A stretch of 64,000 nt of DNA, taken from Bryoerythrophyllum caledonicum. Its lineage: Eukaryota > Streptophyta > Bryopsida > Pottiales > Pottiaceae. The stretch spans positions 124,001 through 188,000 of the forward strand of contig OZ020516.1 in the NCBI GenBank assembly GCA_963971425.1, given 5' to 3'. The notes below the pieces were generated by a model. It did no database searches. It was not told the origin of the DNA and worked only from the letters and a program-made list of their open reading frames with translations. Positions 1 through 15,300 of this stretch are shown here, piece after piece (position 1 is the first letter of the stretch; every line of letters begins with the position of its first letter). The translations under genes and the position numbers were made by a program.

Positions 1-2651
1 TCCACTTATAATCAAAGGCTTTTCCTAATGAACCAAAAATCTTATCACGTTCGAATGGGGAGGAGAATTTTGAGATTTTTGTAGAGCATGTAACTGGGGA
101 TGAAAAGTATGAGTGTGTAATATTCAGAGATGTAATAAGGTGGTCTAGGATAGGATCGGGTAGTGAATATTGTTCATTTTTTAGAGGGTTATTTTTGGGA
201 ATTCGGTATTTATATCTTTGGTATAGCCAAACAATTTCGGTTTCAAATGTTTGGGGTATTGGTTCAATGTTAATGGGTGTGCGTAGTGCGTTGTGGTATT
301 GGACCCACAGCCATTGTAGTCTAGCGAGTGGTATGGTTATTAGGTGTCTGCCATTATCTTCATATATGTGGGCATTATCTTGTTGTATTTTGATTGTGTT
401 TGTTTGTGTAAGGATGTCAGTTTCGGGATTGCATTCGGTTGTAAAGATGTTGAGGAGAGGGATAATAAGAGGTGGCGTGACAAATCTTCTGTCTCGAGGT
501 TGTGCTTGGGGGTGGTATATTTGTATGATATTCAGGTAATGAGCGTTTTGAGTTCTAATGTAGTATTGTGTGAGGATTTCGGTGTTATGTGAGGAAGCGT
601 TTGGGTTGTGCCAAGGGAAAAGATTTCTTTGCGGGAGCCATTTGGTGTAGGTGGTGTTATTGTGGGGCCAATGACATAGGTATGACGTATATTGTTTGCT
701 TATGTTGTTAGAGTCAGTATACTTTCTATGTTTGTGCGCGGTTATGTTGTTTATTGGATGCATGGAAGGATTTTTTAATATATATGGTGGAGGGGCATGT
801 GGTCGTGAATTTGGCGGGTTTGGGGGGATTAATGGAAGGTTGGTGTTGGGGTGGGTGTTATTGTGACCAATGATGTATGGGTCTTTAAGTGTATAAGGTG
901 GGGCGTGACTGGTGCAAGGGTTGGGGCATGTAGGGAGGCATGGGGGATGACAAAATAATTGTTTGGCAATATTTAGTGCACTTTTTATTAGTTTGTGAGG
1001 GGTACCGTAATATATTTTGTAGCTTTTATCGTCCATAAGGTGTGTTCCATTTGGTAGTGTAATTTGTTTTAGATCAGTAATGTTTGTGGAAAAAAGTTTT
1101 TGTAGGAGTTTGGCGGATAATTGTCGGTCGAGTCTAGGGAGGTTATGTATTTCATTTGCCCAATTTTGTTCAAGCGGTGCGGGGTCTAGTAAGAAATCTT
1201 CTAGAGTGCTTTTGAGAAATGTTTGGCCTACTGTTTTGAGTAGAAAAAGTGTGCGGGTAATGGGAGACCGGAGGCAATCAGATTTTTTAAGCCTTTGGAG
1301 GTGTTGTGCTCCTCCATAAATAGCAAGGATGTGCTGAAGGAGTCCACTGTAAATTTGTCCTAGTCGTCCCTTGTCGTTAAGTGCATTTTGGAGTTGTTCT
1401 CCAATGCAACGTAGATAGGCATTTTTAAGGGAAAAGGCTTCTAATCCAAATAGTTCGTGGGGGAGTTGTGTTATGACATTGGGCGTACATTTGGGGAGTC
1501 CACATACTTTCTTTTGTATGGCTATGATTTTTCTATCAAGTTTGTTTATGGTGGGCATGGAATAAGGGACCGCATAGAAACTATATGAAATACCCGGGCG
1601 TATGACGGTATCTATCATTTTTATTTTTTGTTGCAATGTAGCCGGACATAGTGTGAGTTCATTGCATTGTTTAATAAGTTTTGTAGTAGTAGTGTGAGTT
1701 TGGATTTTCCATTTTAACGATGGGACTAGGTTTATTCCAAGGTATATATAGGGTTGGTTTTGGTTTAGAACCGGAATTGGTTGGTTACGATAGTGGATAT
1801 TGGTAGCTTGGATAAGGGCTTTGAAGGCGGTTGGGTTTATTTTAGATTTGTTTGGACAACCAGTTACGGCACATTTTTGAACCCCAAGTTCCATCCCGGA
1901 CCATAGACAGAATTTGTCTATTTTGTCTAGTTGAGTTTGTAGTGATTTAAGGCATCCAGAGATGGCCGCTAGGTCATCCGCATATGCGGCCGAGTTTATG
2001 GTGACTTTTGAGGTGCTAAAGGTGTAGCCATTATTACCTCTTTGAAGCCATCTCAGTAGAGGTTCTAGAAAGATAATGAAGAGATATGGGCTCAATGTGT
2101 CGCCTTGGATGGTACCCCGTTGGATGGGGATAGGGCGTGTTTTGCCAAAAAATTCCCCAACGTATGTAGTGGTGGAGTGGGAGTATATATTGCCAACAAG
2201 TGTGACTGCGTCTTTTGGGTATCCAAGATCGCTCATAATGGTTAACAAACGAGGGTGGTCAATGGAGCCGAAAGCGTTTTTGAAGTCAATATAGAGTATG
2301 TAGATGTCTTTATTGGTGAATTTTGCATCCTCAAGGGCGGCGATGATCGTTTGGAGTTGACGTGTAGTACTTCTTTCGGCTCTAAACCCTTCTTGGCTTT
2401 CGTGTAATATTTGGTGTTTTTCCCCGTATGCCGATAGTATTGATGTTAGTGTGCTAGTGTATAATTTGTAGATGGTATTAGCTAAGGCAATGGGTCGGTG
2501 GTTAGGTAGCTCGGATGGGTTACCTTTTTTGTATAATAGGATTGTTAAGCTTGTTTTCCAAGATGTGGGGATTGATTTTTGTTTATAACAATGGAGGAAA
2601 AATAATGATAGAAGGTCATGGAATCTAGAGGGCATGTTTTTTAGAATTGAG

Positions 2652-6137
<3,486 letters not shown>

Positions 6138-6139
6138 TA

Positions 6140-7720
6140 TTAGTTTGACGTGTCCATTTTGCCATCTATAGCACGTTGCTCCCGTTCCGAAGCTTGTGAC
6201 TCGGCCGCCATGATTGTTTGGATGAGTTGAGATCGGAGAGTTGTCATTTCCCCTCTAAGGGACTTGACCGTGTTAGCTTGCACCATATCCGCATATTGTC
6301 TTGCCTCTTGAACGATTTCCCCCTTCATAGTCTTCATTTCCTTTCGGAGTTGTTCAAGGGTAATGCCATTGCCCTTGTTTGGTCCATTCTCCATGGCAAT
6401 CACAGCATTGGCAACTGCCGAGTTTACATCTGAGAACCCTAACCTCGCAAGTTCATCCGTACTAGGTTTATTACTTCCATCTAAACTTTTGGGGTGGGGA
6501 GTGAACATGACATACTTTCCATGAATTTTCTTGCTTTGTTTGACATGTTTTTTGTATACTGCAGCGTTTAGACACTCAATGTTACAAGTCCCCACATGTC
6601 GCCCGTGCTCGAGTTTGAAGAATATATCAACCACATTCTCTTCACCGATTACGGACTTGATTCCACTTGCAAGTTCCTTTTCATTTTTTGTTTTATTGAG
6701 GTTTTTGGCAATGAGAATAAGACAATTCTTTTTTGCTATTTCGTCCTCATCCATTTTTCTAGTTGCAAAGCATGGCACAAAAATCTCATTGGAGAATGTG
6801 ACTTTATAGTCTTTTACTTTGGCCGCTTGCTCCGGGGAGGGAGTTTTCACCCATGCGAAGTCAGAAAAAGCCTTTTTTTCTACCCCGGTAATTTCAAAAT
6901 CCTGCCCTCTCGCAAAGCTCTCCCTTACAATCTCTTCATGCAGTTCATATGATTCTTTGTTGGCAAGATTTGGACCCGAAATTTTGACTGATAGGAGGTG
7001 TGAAAAGGCAAGGGAGTCGTATGTTTTGCATACTTTCCCCTTATATGGAATCCCTTCATTTAGAATGAGAATGAAGGGTCTCAGTCCTTTCAACAATCCT
7101 CTACCGTCTATCTCGGGGTTTTTTAAGTGTATTTTGATGACCCCATTCCAATTGTTGGTTTGGTGGTAGCAAAAAATGGCTATAGGCTCACCAATGTCTG
7201 TCCCAGTAGGGATTTCCATTTCATTGAGTCTATTTTTTACCATACTTAAGACAATATCCTTTGTCCAGACTTGGTCCCCAAGCTCGAAATGGATCGATAC
7301 TTGGTAATCTAATGCATAACCATTTTTATCCACCTCAACTTCACTTGGAAGTTGGGTGAGGTTAAAATGGTTACCCATTTTTCCATCCATTCTTTTGGAT
7401 GGCCACTCTATTTGGGGAGTGAATGGGAAAGCAGGGACTGCTACATAACTTTCGCTTGCCTCTTTCGTACTTAGACCACATTTGACAAGGTCTTCAATAC
7501 CTACTATTGGTATTTTATTATTCCCATTCTCCTTCGCAATTGTATTCATTGCATGAAAACCTAGCCAGTATTCGGTGAAGGGCAAACTTGTTGCCCTCAC
7601 TTTCTTCTGGGTGGTGTTTGTGATAAACAAGACGTTTTGACTCGTATTGACTGGGTTCCCATCCACCACATCAACAAAAAGGCGCTTGGAGGAGGTGGCA
7701 ACATCTTGAGCTGAAGACAT
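6140..7720 (-). CDS. LINE ORF1 protein (RNA-binding/chaperone-like, coiled-coil C-terminus)
   Basis: A 526-residue open frame from an ATG at 7718-7720 to TAA at 6140-6142. The longer open stretch upstream of this ATG (to 10012) is low-complexity leader and I do not count it. The protein has a globular lysine-rich middle and, in about the last 80 residues, a heptad-like charged segment (LEQLRKEMKTMKGEIVQEA and on) that should form a coiled coil. ORF1 proteins of LINEs bind the element RNA and trimerise through such coils; that role here is inferred from position and composition, not from a recognised RRM or zinc knuckle. ORF2 begins 3 nt past the ORF1 stop in the -1 frame, and the ORF2 frame is open back to a TAG at 6255-6257, so the two frames overlap by about 115 nt. 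Confidence 0.7.
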   Translation of the reverse strand: MSSAQDVATSSKRLFVDVVDGNPVNTSQNVLFITNTTQKKVRATSLPFTEYWLGFHAMNTIAKENGNNKIPIVGIEDLVKCGLSTKEASESYVAVPAFPFTPQIEWPSKRMDGKMGNHFNLTQLPSEVEVDKNGYALDYQVSIHFELGDQVWTKDIVLSMVKNRLNEMEIPTGTDIGEPIAIFCYHQTNNWNGVIKIHLKNPEIDGRGLLKGLRPFILILNEGIPYKGKVCKTYDSLAFSHLLSVKISGPNLANKESYELHEEIVRESFARGQDFEITGVEKKAFSDFAWVKTPSPEQAAKVKDYKVTFSNEIFVPCFATRKMDEDEIAKKNCLILIAKNLNKTKNEKELASGIKSVIGEENVVDIFFKLEHGRHVGTCNIECLNAAVYKKHVKQSKKIHGKYVMFTPHPKSLDGSNKPSTDELARLGFSDVNSAVANAVIAMENGPNKGNGITLEQLRKEMKTMKGEIVQEARQYADMVQANTVKSLRGEMTTLRSQLIQTIMAAESQASEREQRAIDGKMDTSN

Positions 7721-10700
7721 ACTGTAGCATACAAAACAAAGTGTGTTAATTGATTTGCATCGTATTGTCTCACTATAACCCCTTATCCTCTTGTACTTAA
7801 CTTCTCCCCCCAACATACGTTGAGGGCTTATTGAAGTTAAGATTGTCAAGAAGGGGTGGACAGAAATATTGAATGCATGACAACTATTTACCGACTCATG
7901 ACCCAAAGGTTGGAGGTGAGAGGATTTGACATAGTAGTACATAATGACCTTTGCACAGACACACACACGGGGGGTGCCAAAAATTTGGGCACCCTTCCAA
8001 GTAACACACTTAAATAACTCATTATGTTTACATGACTGTGGGATTGCATAATAATCCCAGTAGTAGTAGAGAGCAGTAGATTGTAAAGATGGTGAGAGAA
8101 GAGAATGACCTGAGAGTTTAGTCTTGGCTGGAAAGAGACACCTTACGATTGGATGTCTCACGCTGGACTCTAGCTGGGGTCCCTTGACTTGCACTCCTAC
8201 TGTGATGGCATAGGCTGCGGGCTTAGGTTGCGTGTTGGCTTGCAGGGGCTTCACCTCCGCTAGTGTCCGAGCAGTACTCGAGTGCACCTCTACGTCTGCG
8301 TTTGATTCTTGAACTAGGTGTCCTAACGCCGTCCTTGGGAGAGGTGGTTGGCAGACTCGGGTTATCGGAGTTTGAGCAGTCGCGCTCCTCTCGGCTCCCA
8401 GCTGGGGTTTCTGAGATTGGATCTCCTCGGCTGTGCAACGCTGTTTCGCGGCGCTTCGCCCTGCTTGCGGGCTACGCCGATAGTGAGGATGTCGCCGCTG
8501 GGTGCCTATGCTGTGTGCGGCGTGGGGACGGAGAACGTCTTGCAATGTATACTGGGTCTCCTGTTGCCTCGCACTCTTCTGCTGTTTGGTGTTGGAAGTT
8601 TGGGCTATTGGGGCGTGGGCCGCGGCGATCTCCCTGGTGATTTCGCGGTTCTTGTTCCTCCTCTGCTGGTGGGTGTCGGCGATCTGGGTTGCCGGGACGT
8701 GTGCCTCGAAGAACTGGCACCAGAGCTCGTGTTTCTTGTTCCTTGCTTGGTTAGGGTAGCTGCTCTTCAACTGCTTCGCGTTGATCTGCGGCTTGATTCT
8801 GCTGTGAGTCTTGATGACTCTGCTCTGCACTTGTCTGTGACCTTCGTGGAGATCGTTTCCTGGTTTGGCTGATCTCTCCCTTGTTTGTTGCAGGTGCTGA
8901 CCGGTCTGTGAGAAACATGCATAGATTAAGTTAGTGACAATCGACGGACAGGTATAACTCACAGCATACAATGAATTCGCAAAGCAAGGAGTAGAATGAT
9001 CTTCACTGCTGGAGAGATTCCGATCTACGCGCGCGGGATGCAGCTTTCGACACCTTCGGTACTTCTCGTCACCTTCCAGGTACACGATCTCCTCATGGGC
9101 TTGGTAGGGAGCGCAATGTGTCCACAGCATGCGGAGTGGACGTATGTGAGGTATGCCAGTTTGAGAGGGTTTGAGAGTGAAAGGGAGTCGAGTTATATAC
9201 CTTGTTTTTTGCTGGTTCTTGATGGATGTAGTAGCGGTCATCGAACGTCGTCGTATTCTGTTTGTTGATTCGCTAGGGTTGGCTTCGACAAGGAGCGGTT
9301 TGAATGCGGCTAGTCGATCTTGATTTTCCATGAATTTTTTGTCTATGTAGTGGCGGCTAGGGTTTCGTCTGTGACTTTGTGGCTGGCCGTGTGTCCCTGT
9401 ATATTTCGCACCTTTGTGTGTTCTGTGAGTTTTTAGCGATGTAATGCTATCAGTGGGGAGAAGAGATAGAGCGTTGGTAAGATTGCTTACCTGGTTCCGT
9501 GCGTACTTGTTATTTGTTTGCTGTCTTGAGGTTCTGCCTCCATGTTGTTGGCGTTTTTGACATTGGGCCTTCACTCCATGTGTAGTTAGTGTTGTTGGCT
9601 TCTCACGTTCCGTTGTTGTGTCGCTATCCAGCTGCAGAATTCTGTATCTAATTCTTTGTCTTCTTGTTGCTGCTTGGCTGGGGGACTTATGGTTCCTGTT
9701 GGCCAAAAACATGACGCACAAATTGGTAAAATATAAGGTAGGAGTACTCACCTTGGTCCCATGGGGTGACACGATGCTTCGTTTTTTGTTTTGTTTCTTG
9801 TTCTTGGCGCTGGTTGGATTAAATCTTTGGTGTCGATGCAGGTGTGTTGGTGTCGCCGCCGGTTCGGGATGATGCGCTGCTCGATCTGTTGTCCCCGGGC
9901 GATGCCGCCATATGTGTCGTCGCTGGATCTGTCGGCGTGCTTGTCGTTGGACATGCCCTTCGTGTGAAGTCGTTTCTGATGGCTTGTATTTTTTTTTTTC
10001 CCTCGTTTCCATTCAGCTGCTGGTTCTTGTGTGGATTACCCTCTTTTCTGAATGCTGTTAGGTTGGGGGATATGTGGTTCCTGTAGATCAGAAACAAGGA
10101 GCACAGAGGGGTTAGTTGTAAGGTAAGATTACGTACCTTGGTCCGGGGGGGGTGCGCGTCGCTGCGTTTGTTGGTTTGTGTCTTGCCCTTAACACCGGAT
10201 TGAATGATCTTGTGGTGTTGTAGGTATGTTGATGTCGTCATCGATTCAGGGTGGTACTCTGTGCAACCTTCTATCCAGGGGCGGTGCCACTCTATGCATC
10301 TTCGCTTGATCTTCTGCACCTTTCTCACATTGCAGCTGTCTTGTAGCTCTTTATGATAAGGATTAGATTTGAATATTGTATCTCCAACAGCAATAACGGT
10401 TTGTCTTATGATTTTAAGAGAGAAATATTGAGATGAAATAAGGTACTGGGAGAATGTGTGCAACTTAGCTGTTCGACTGGATCGTCGTTTTTTCGGTGGT
10501 TTCCTTGGATCTTTGTCTTCTGGGCTGTTGGAGTCTTTCGCCATCGGCAGCTGCTGTCTTGGCGGCGGATCTTGTTCTTGTTCGTGTGGCCCTATCGGTT
10601 TCAGCTCCTCTCCCATTGCGTGCTTCTCTTGTAGACCCTCGTACTTCGGTACCATCTTATGTTGATCAATGACGTTCTTCTTCACCTGTGGTTCTACTCT

Positions 10701-11440
10701 TTCTGCAGACTGTGGAGTACATTTGATCCTATGGTTGTTTGTGCCAATTTCCCCTGTGCCGGGAAGATTAAGCAACGGGTCTATTCCTATCATGTATACT
10801 AATGTATGTGAATTTTCAGTACAAACATTAATTTGACAATATGCAATATGAAGGGCATCACAGAGTAACTTAGCTGGTTTCGCATAATGTCGACCGTTGC
10901 AGAATCTTGTGTCTCGGCAGCTGACTTCACTTTCTTGCAAGAAACACTGTGTCTTCATGGAATCACTAGAGTCCTAGTAGAGGAGGGATTTGATGTGTGG
11001 TGTCACGATGGTGTAGTGGTAACCAAATCTCGAACTAATTGACTTAGAGTTGGTATGATAAGTGCAACATCTAGATCTAGATCTGGGCCAACACAGAGCC
11101 CCGCTTCAGATCTACTCTCCCAAACTAGTACTAGTTTGTTGCACCTTCACACAACTTTGTACCAATCGATCTAAGATTTGCAATCCCTCTCAACATTTTC
11201 CTCATCAAACGCATACCAATCAGCAACAGATAATACACACCGGGATTTACAATGAGCCCAGCAGCCCTCATTGTTGTGTGTAGAGTATTTGCGCCTAACA
11301 TCAAAAATCCCTCCTCACCAGGATTTGCGGAGCTACTCCTCTCTCATCTCACTCGTATCACCTTCGAGCCTCTAGAATTTTCTCTCTCCAATTTATTGTT
11401 GAACTTGTCCCCACTCCATCAATGTCCATATTTTCCTCGA
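7721..11440 (-). other. LINE 5' leader region, no confident gene
   Basis: About 3.7 kb between the inferred LINE 5' end and ORF1. It is open by chance in several frames (8223-8872 is GC-richer, with overlapping frames on both strands) but no frame shows a family motif. It contains a two-copy repeat (9690-10310) and several minus-strand AAG/GTGAGT-type donors and CAG acceptors. It could be a promoter-bearing or spliced leader; I cannot tell which. Confidence 0.4.
9690..10310 (-). repeat. Two-copy ~370-bp direct repeat in the LINE leader
   Basis: Plus-strand blocks starting GGGGGACTTATGGTTCCTG (about 9690) and GGGGGATATGTGGTTCCTG (about 10060) are followed by the same diverged order: a short AT-rich stretch, a TACTCACCTTGGTCC/TACGTACCTTGGTCC block, a GATTGAATGATCTT-like block, and a GTTG(A/G)TGTCGTC block. 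On the minus strand each unit carries a donor-like AAGGTGAGT/AAGGTACGT and an acceptor-like CAG before GAACCA. Confidence 0.6.
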
Positions 11441-11616
11441 ACCTAAGGTTTTGTTTTGTGATAGACATATTATTATCACTACTTGTTGTCTTATTTATCT
11501 TGCTTTTAGAATTGTTAACAAAATGGAAAGAAGGTGAGCAACGTACCTTTTGAGGGGGCTTACCTTTAGTCTTGTATGGGAGGATTTGGCTCTCCTCAGT
11601 AGGTCGCTAGATCGCA

Positions 11617-11960
11617 GCGGTGGGTCGTTGGCTCCTCGCAATGGGTCGCTGGCTCCTCACAGTGGGTCGATGTTTCCTCGCAGTGGGTCGCTGACTCCCC
11701 GCAGTGGGTCGCTGGCTCCTCGCAGTGGGTCGCTGACTCCTTGCAGTGGGTCGCTCGCTCCTTGCAGTGGTCGTTGGCTCCGCTCAGTGGTCGTTGGCTC
11801 CTCGCAGTGGGTCGTTGGTTCTCCGGCAGCAGGTCGTTGTTCGCTGCTATGGTTCTCAGGCTCTCGGTAGTAGGTCGCAAAATTTTTTAGCAGTAGTCGT
11901 TGGCTCTTCTGCAGTAGATCGTGGCTCCCTACAGTGGTTTGTTGGCTTTTGGCAGTAGGT
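11617..11960 (+). repeat. 21-bp minisatellite
   Basis: About ten head-to-tail copies of AGTGGGTCGCTGGCTCCTCGC with 1-4 changes each, becoming degenerate after about 11830 (GCAGTAGGTCG...). The unit is a multiple of three, so frames stay open on both strands across it; I do not treat those as genes. Confidence 0.85.
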
Positions 11961-12489
11961 CGCTGGTAAGAGAGCCTGGTACGATTCTCAGGCACGAACG
12001 AACCTGGCACGACGTAGTATGTTCGAGGCACGATGTAGTACTCTTAGTCTCGTGCAGGGGTTCGTGTAGCGTTGCTGGGCTGGCTGGGATCTCTTGCCGA
12101 TTCTCTCTCCTTGTGTGCTAGTCTTCTCCGAGGTCCTCTCTTTGCTGTGTTGGTCTTGCTCTTCTACGGTCTTGAGTTGGTGCTGCGTGTTGTGGACTTC
12201 TTCCTGATCTCTAGTGAGCACTGTTCTTCTTCCCACCGTCTTTTGGAGTTGATGATGGTTGTTGAATGCCTTCGGCGCTTGTCTGGATCTCCTGATCGGG
12301 TTATGGCTGTTGAGTTCTCTGCTGATCTTGTGTCGTCACAGTTCGGGTGCGGGCTCCTGTTCCTCGAGTTGGTTTCATGTTCTTGTGTTGTTGATGATCT
12401 TGTGTCTTGTGCTTGGATTAGTGCTTGAGTTGTTACGTCTTGGTCTGTGCACCTTCTTGAAAAGTCGAGGGTATATGAGGCTTCGGGCC

Positions 12490-12715
12490 AAAGTCTGTAC
12501 ACTTGAGTCGATGCACCTTCCTTTCGGGTCTGAGGAGTCTTGTTTTCGATGTCCGAGTTGGAGGTCGGTACACCTGAGTCAATGCACCTTCTGAACTGGC
12601 CTGAGGAGTCTTGTTATGATGTCCGAGTTGGAGGTCGGTACACCTGAGTCGATGCACCTTCCGAGCGGGACTGAAGAGTCTTGTTTTGATGTTAAGATTG
12701 GAGGCTTCTCTCGGG
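12490..12715 (+). repeat. ~70-bp tandem repeat, three copies
   Basis: Three copies of a 70-71 bp unit containing GAGTC(G/A)ATGCACCTTC and GAGGAGTCTTGTT, with GAGTC at 12505, 12576 and 12646. Internal differences are modest. No gene is evident in the surrounding 11960-13570. Confidence 0.8.
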
Positions 12716-13569
12716 GTCAGAATTTCCTTGTTAAAGTCGCTGGTCTTTCAAGTTCAGTTCTCCGGATCACGAGCTCTGGGATCTAACGTCATGTTGACTT
12801 GTGTTGAAGGTGAAGAGGCGGCCCTGCTCAGCTCCCTTCTGTCCACTTCGCTGCTGTCCACTTCTTCCTGTTGTTGACGTCGATTGCTGCTGTGTCTCTG
12901 AGTGAGCTGGTCCAGCAGTGTTTTCTTGACTTCAAGTGTCTCTGTAGGGGCTCTTCAGCGCAGGTGTTCTTCACAGTGTTGGCGCTGATATTCTCTCGGA
13001 CTTAATTCAAGTGTAGGTGTAGGTCCGGAATGTGGGCTTGTGTACTTGGTCTTCCTTCTGCATACCTGTAGTTTTCCAAAGAAATTTGTGCAGCGCTTCC
13101 GCGCACTACTATAGATGTGTAACTTTCTATGTGTGTGCTAAGGGTTTATGTGATCTAGGGTTAGGTCAGCTTAGTAGTTATAGTCTAGTATTATCACTAT
13201 CAATGTTCTAATCTACTTATTAGGTTAAATCACTAAGAGACTTGTATTGCAAAGAGTGCTTTATTGGAGGTGTGTGGGCTATAGATCTAGTGTGTTAATG
13301 CAAGGATCTTAAAAGCAATTGTTTGAAAAACTTACTACGGTAGGTGATACTTGTTGCTTGCTGCTGCTGTTGTGCCGTTCTCCAGGGTTGTGTACTTTGT
13401 TGCTGCCTGTGTGTTGTTGCTGCCTACTGCTGCTGATGTGCTGAAGTGTTGTTGCTTCCTTCTGCTGCTGGTGTGATTGTTCGCCAAAGTTGTGGATGCG
13501 CTGATTGTTGCTTGTAAGACTTGTCTTTCAATAATAAGGATGAATATTTGGATTTTGGGGGGATGCGAC
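12716..13569. other. Unassigned stretch
   Basis: No convincing gene. It contains TGCTGC-rich low-complexity runs (13350-13510). The segment lies between minisatellites and a LINE 5'-end fragment and may be degraded LINE leader. Confidence 0.3.
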
Positions 13570-13950
13570 GACTAGTAAGGAGATCTGCAGATCTGGTATC
13601 TAACGCTCAGATCTGGGTGGATCTTGTTTGTAAGAGGTTAACTCAATCTATGTGCCAACACTTGCTCCCATGCTTCTCAGTAAACGCACACTATTGATCT
13701 AAGCCTCATTCACTCAAAAAACCCCAGATCTGCAAGTATGTGAGCTCTTTTCCAACACTATCTGCTTCCCAGACTCTCCTTTTCGAAACTCAAAAACTTG
13801 TGGTGAGCTCTCACCAAGGTCAGCCACCTCTTGGTGTCCACAATCTTTGTTGTTCGAAACTAGGTCACACCTCCCCTCACCAGAAATTACGGAGCTCACT
13901 CAGTCTTCATTCTCCACCTAACACACCTTCCAACCAATGGCTAGGGCATA
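13570..13950 (-). mobile_element. Second LINE-like 5' end fragment
   Basis: The minus strand here resembles the start of the LINE leader at about 11050-11440 and the plus-strand stretch at 54120-54500: GAGCTCCGTAATTTCTGGTGAGG, followed by a GTGTTGG...AGATCTG-rich stretch. I infer another element copy in the same orientation, extending toward 11580 and decayed there. Confidence 0.45.
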
Positions 13951-14950
13951 TAGGATCATGCAAATAGACACAGTTCTTACATATGCAACCGTAGAATTTT
14001 GTTCAAGGATTGTATAAGTGTGTGGTAAATTTATTTTCCAGCTTCAGCGCACGGTTTCAAAGATACTTGCCTTTGACGTGGAACATAAACTCTTTTTTTA
14101 GGTCATACTAAACATCATCAACAAACTTCGACCACCTTCTATGGCAACTTTTTGCACTTCGGTCAGTGATTTTAAAAATTTAAGTAAAAATAGATCATGT
14201 TAGGCACATGTGCACCAAATTTTAGAAATAAAAGAGGGGTAGAAAATGTCTTTAACAATCCTGCAATGCAACTATGTTATGAGAATGAACAATACACTTC
14301 AAGTTTTGCATATATAATATCCTTCTCTTATTTTTTAAATTAAAAAATCTGTACTGTAGATGCAAAGGTTTGCATTTTCTCTCCAAGAGGAATTTCTTTT
14401 TCTTAAATGGACAAAAACCCAAATTTCTTTTGATTAAAGTTTTGCTACACTATTTGTTATATGTCACACTAAACCATTGCACTATTTATATTTGTTGCTG
14501 AAAAAAAATTGTAACTTTTGAACCGTAAGTCAGATTTCTACAAAAATTATGTCTACTGGAAGCTAATAAAAACTTGTCAATTCAATAAAATATCTCAGAA
14601 AATCATGTCTAACTTTGAGATCATGGGACGTCACCCAAACTCAAAATGTCGTCTGAGGGGACATTGGGCTTTAGGGGTTAATTGACTTCAGTCCACTATT
14701 TCTTTTGTTGCTACCCATCCTTTGCAAGATACGCAAAGTAAAGGTCTAGAGATTTGAGAAATGTGGAAGCAAGCAAAGGATTTCATCCAAAAGAATCCGG
14801 AAGATAAGGTGGCCAAACTTGGATAGAGGAAAATGCTACAAGCTTGGACGCCTGTGCTAATATGTTCGAACTCTTCAAATTCAAAGACGTTCCAACTTGT
14901 AAAAAATGAACATTTGTTTATTTTGTAGCAAATAAATAAGTTAAGCATTG
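13951..14950. other. AT-rich spacer, nothing assigned
   Basis: About 1 kb of AT-rich sequence with no supported gene. Short open frames at 14688-14993 show no family signature. Confidence 0.4.
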
Positions 14951-15300
14951 TACAGTGACAAACAAAACCGAGTACAAAATCTGAAAGTGCCAACTTTCAA
15001 GATCAATTACAAAAATTTCAATGATTGCTTTATGAATCTCAAAGTTGCATGGAACAATATACACAGCCTTGTACACATGTGCAAAATTGCACATCAACTT
15101 AATAACAAAACATCCTTCTACAAAGTCAAATCAACAACAATGTCTTGTACTGAGTATTGTTCAAAGAAAATCTTCAAACTTCAATATTTAGTCCAATAAC
15201 CTTTTGCTTCCAAAACAGCTGAAATCCTTCTTGGCATACTTTTGTATAGTTTCTCACAATCTTCTGCATCAAAACTAGGGTAAATACTATAAATATTCTC

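Noticed and set aside
8223-8872. GC-rich stretch with overlapping frames on both strands as a host exon
   Set aside because: No family motif and no consistent splice partners found; lies within the inferred LINE leader.
9819-10958. 379-codon minus-strand frame as a gene
   Set aside because: Low-complexity, no recognisable domain, spans the duplicated unit; chance opening more likely.
10995-11040. tRNA-like start (GATGGTGTAGTGGTAACC)
   Set aside because: Resembles an A box, but no matching B box or acceptor stem downstream.
11596-12031. Repetitive minus- and plus-strand frames (THCEE.../SLAPRSG...)
   Set aside because: Products of the 21-bp minisatellite.
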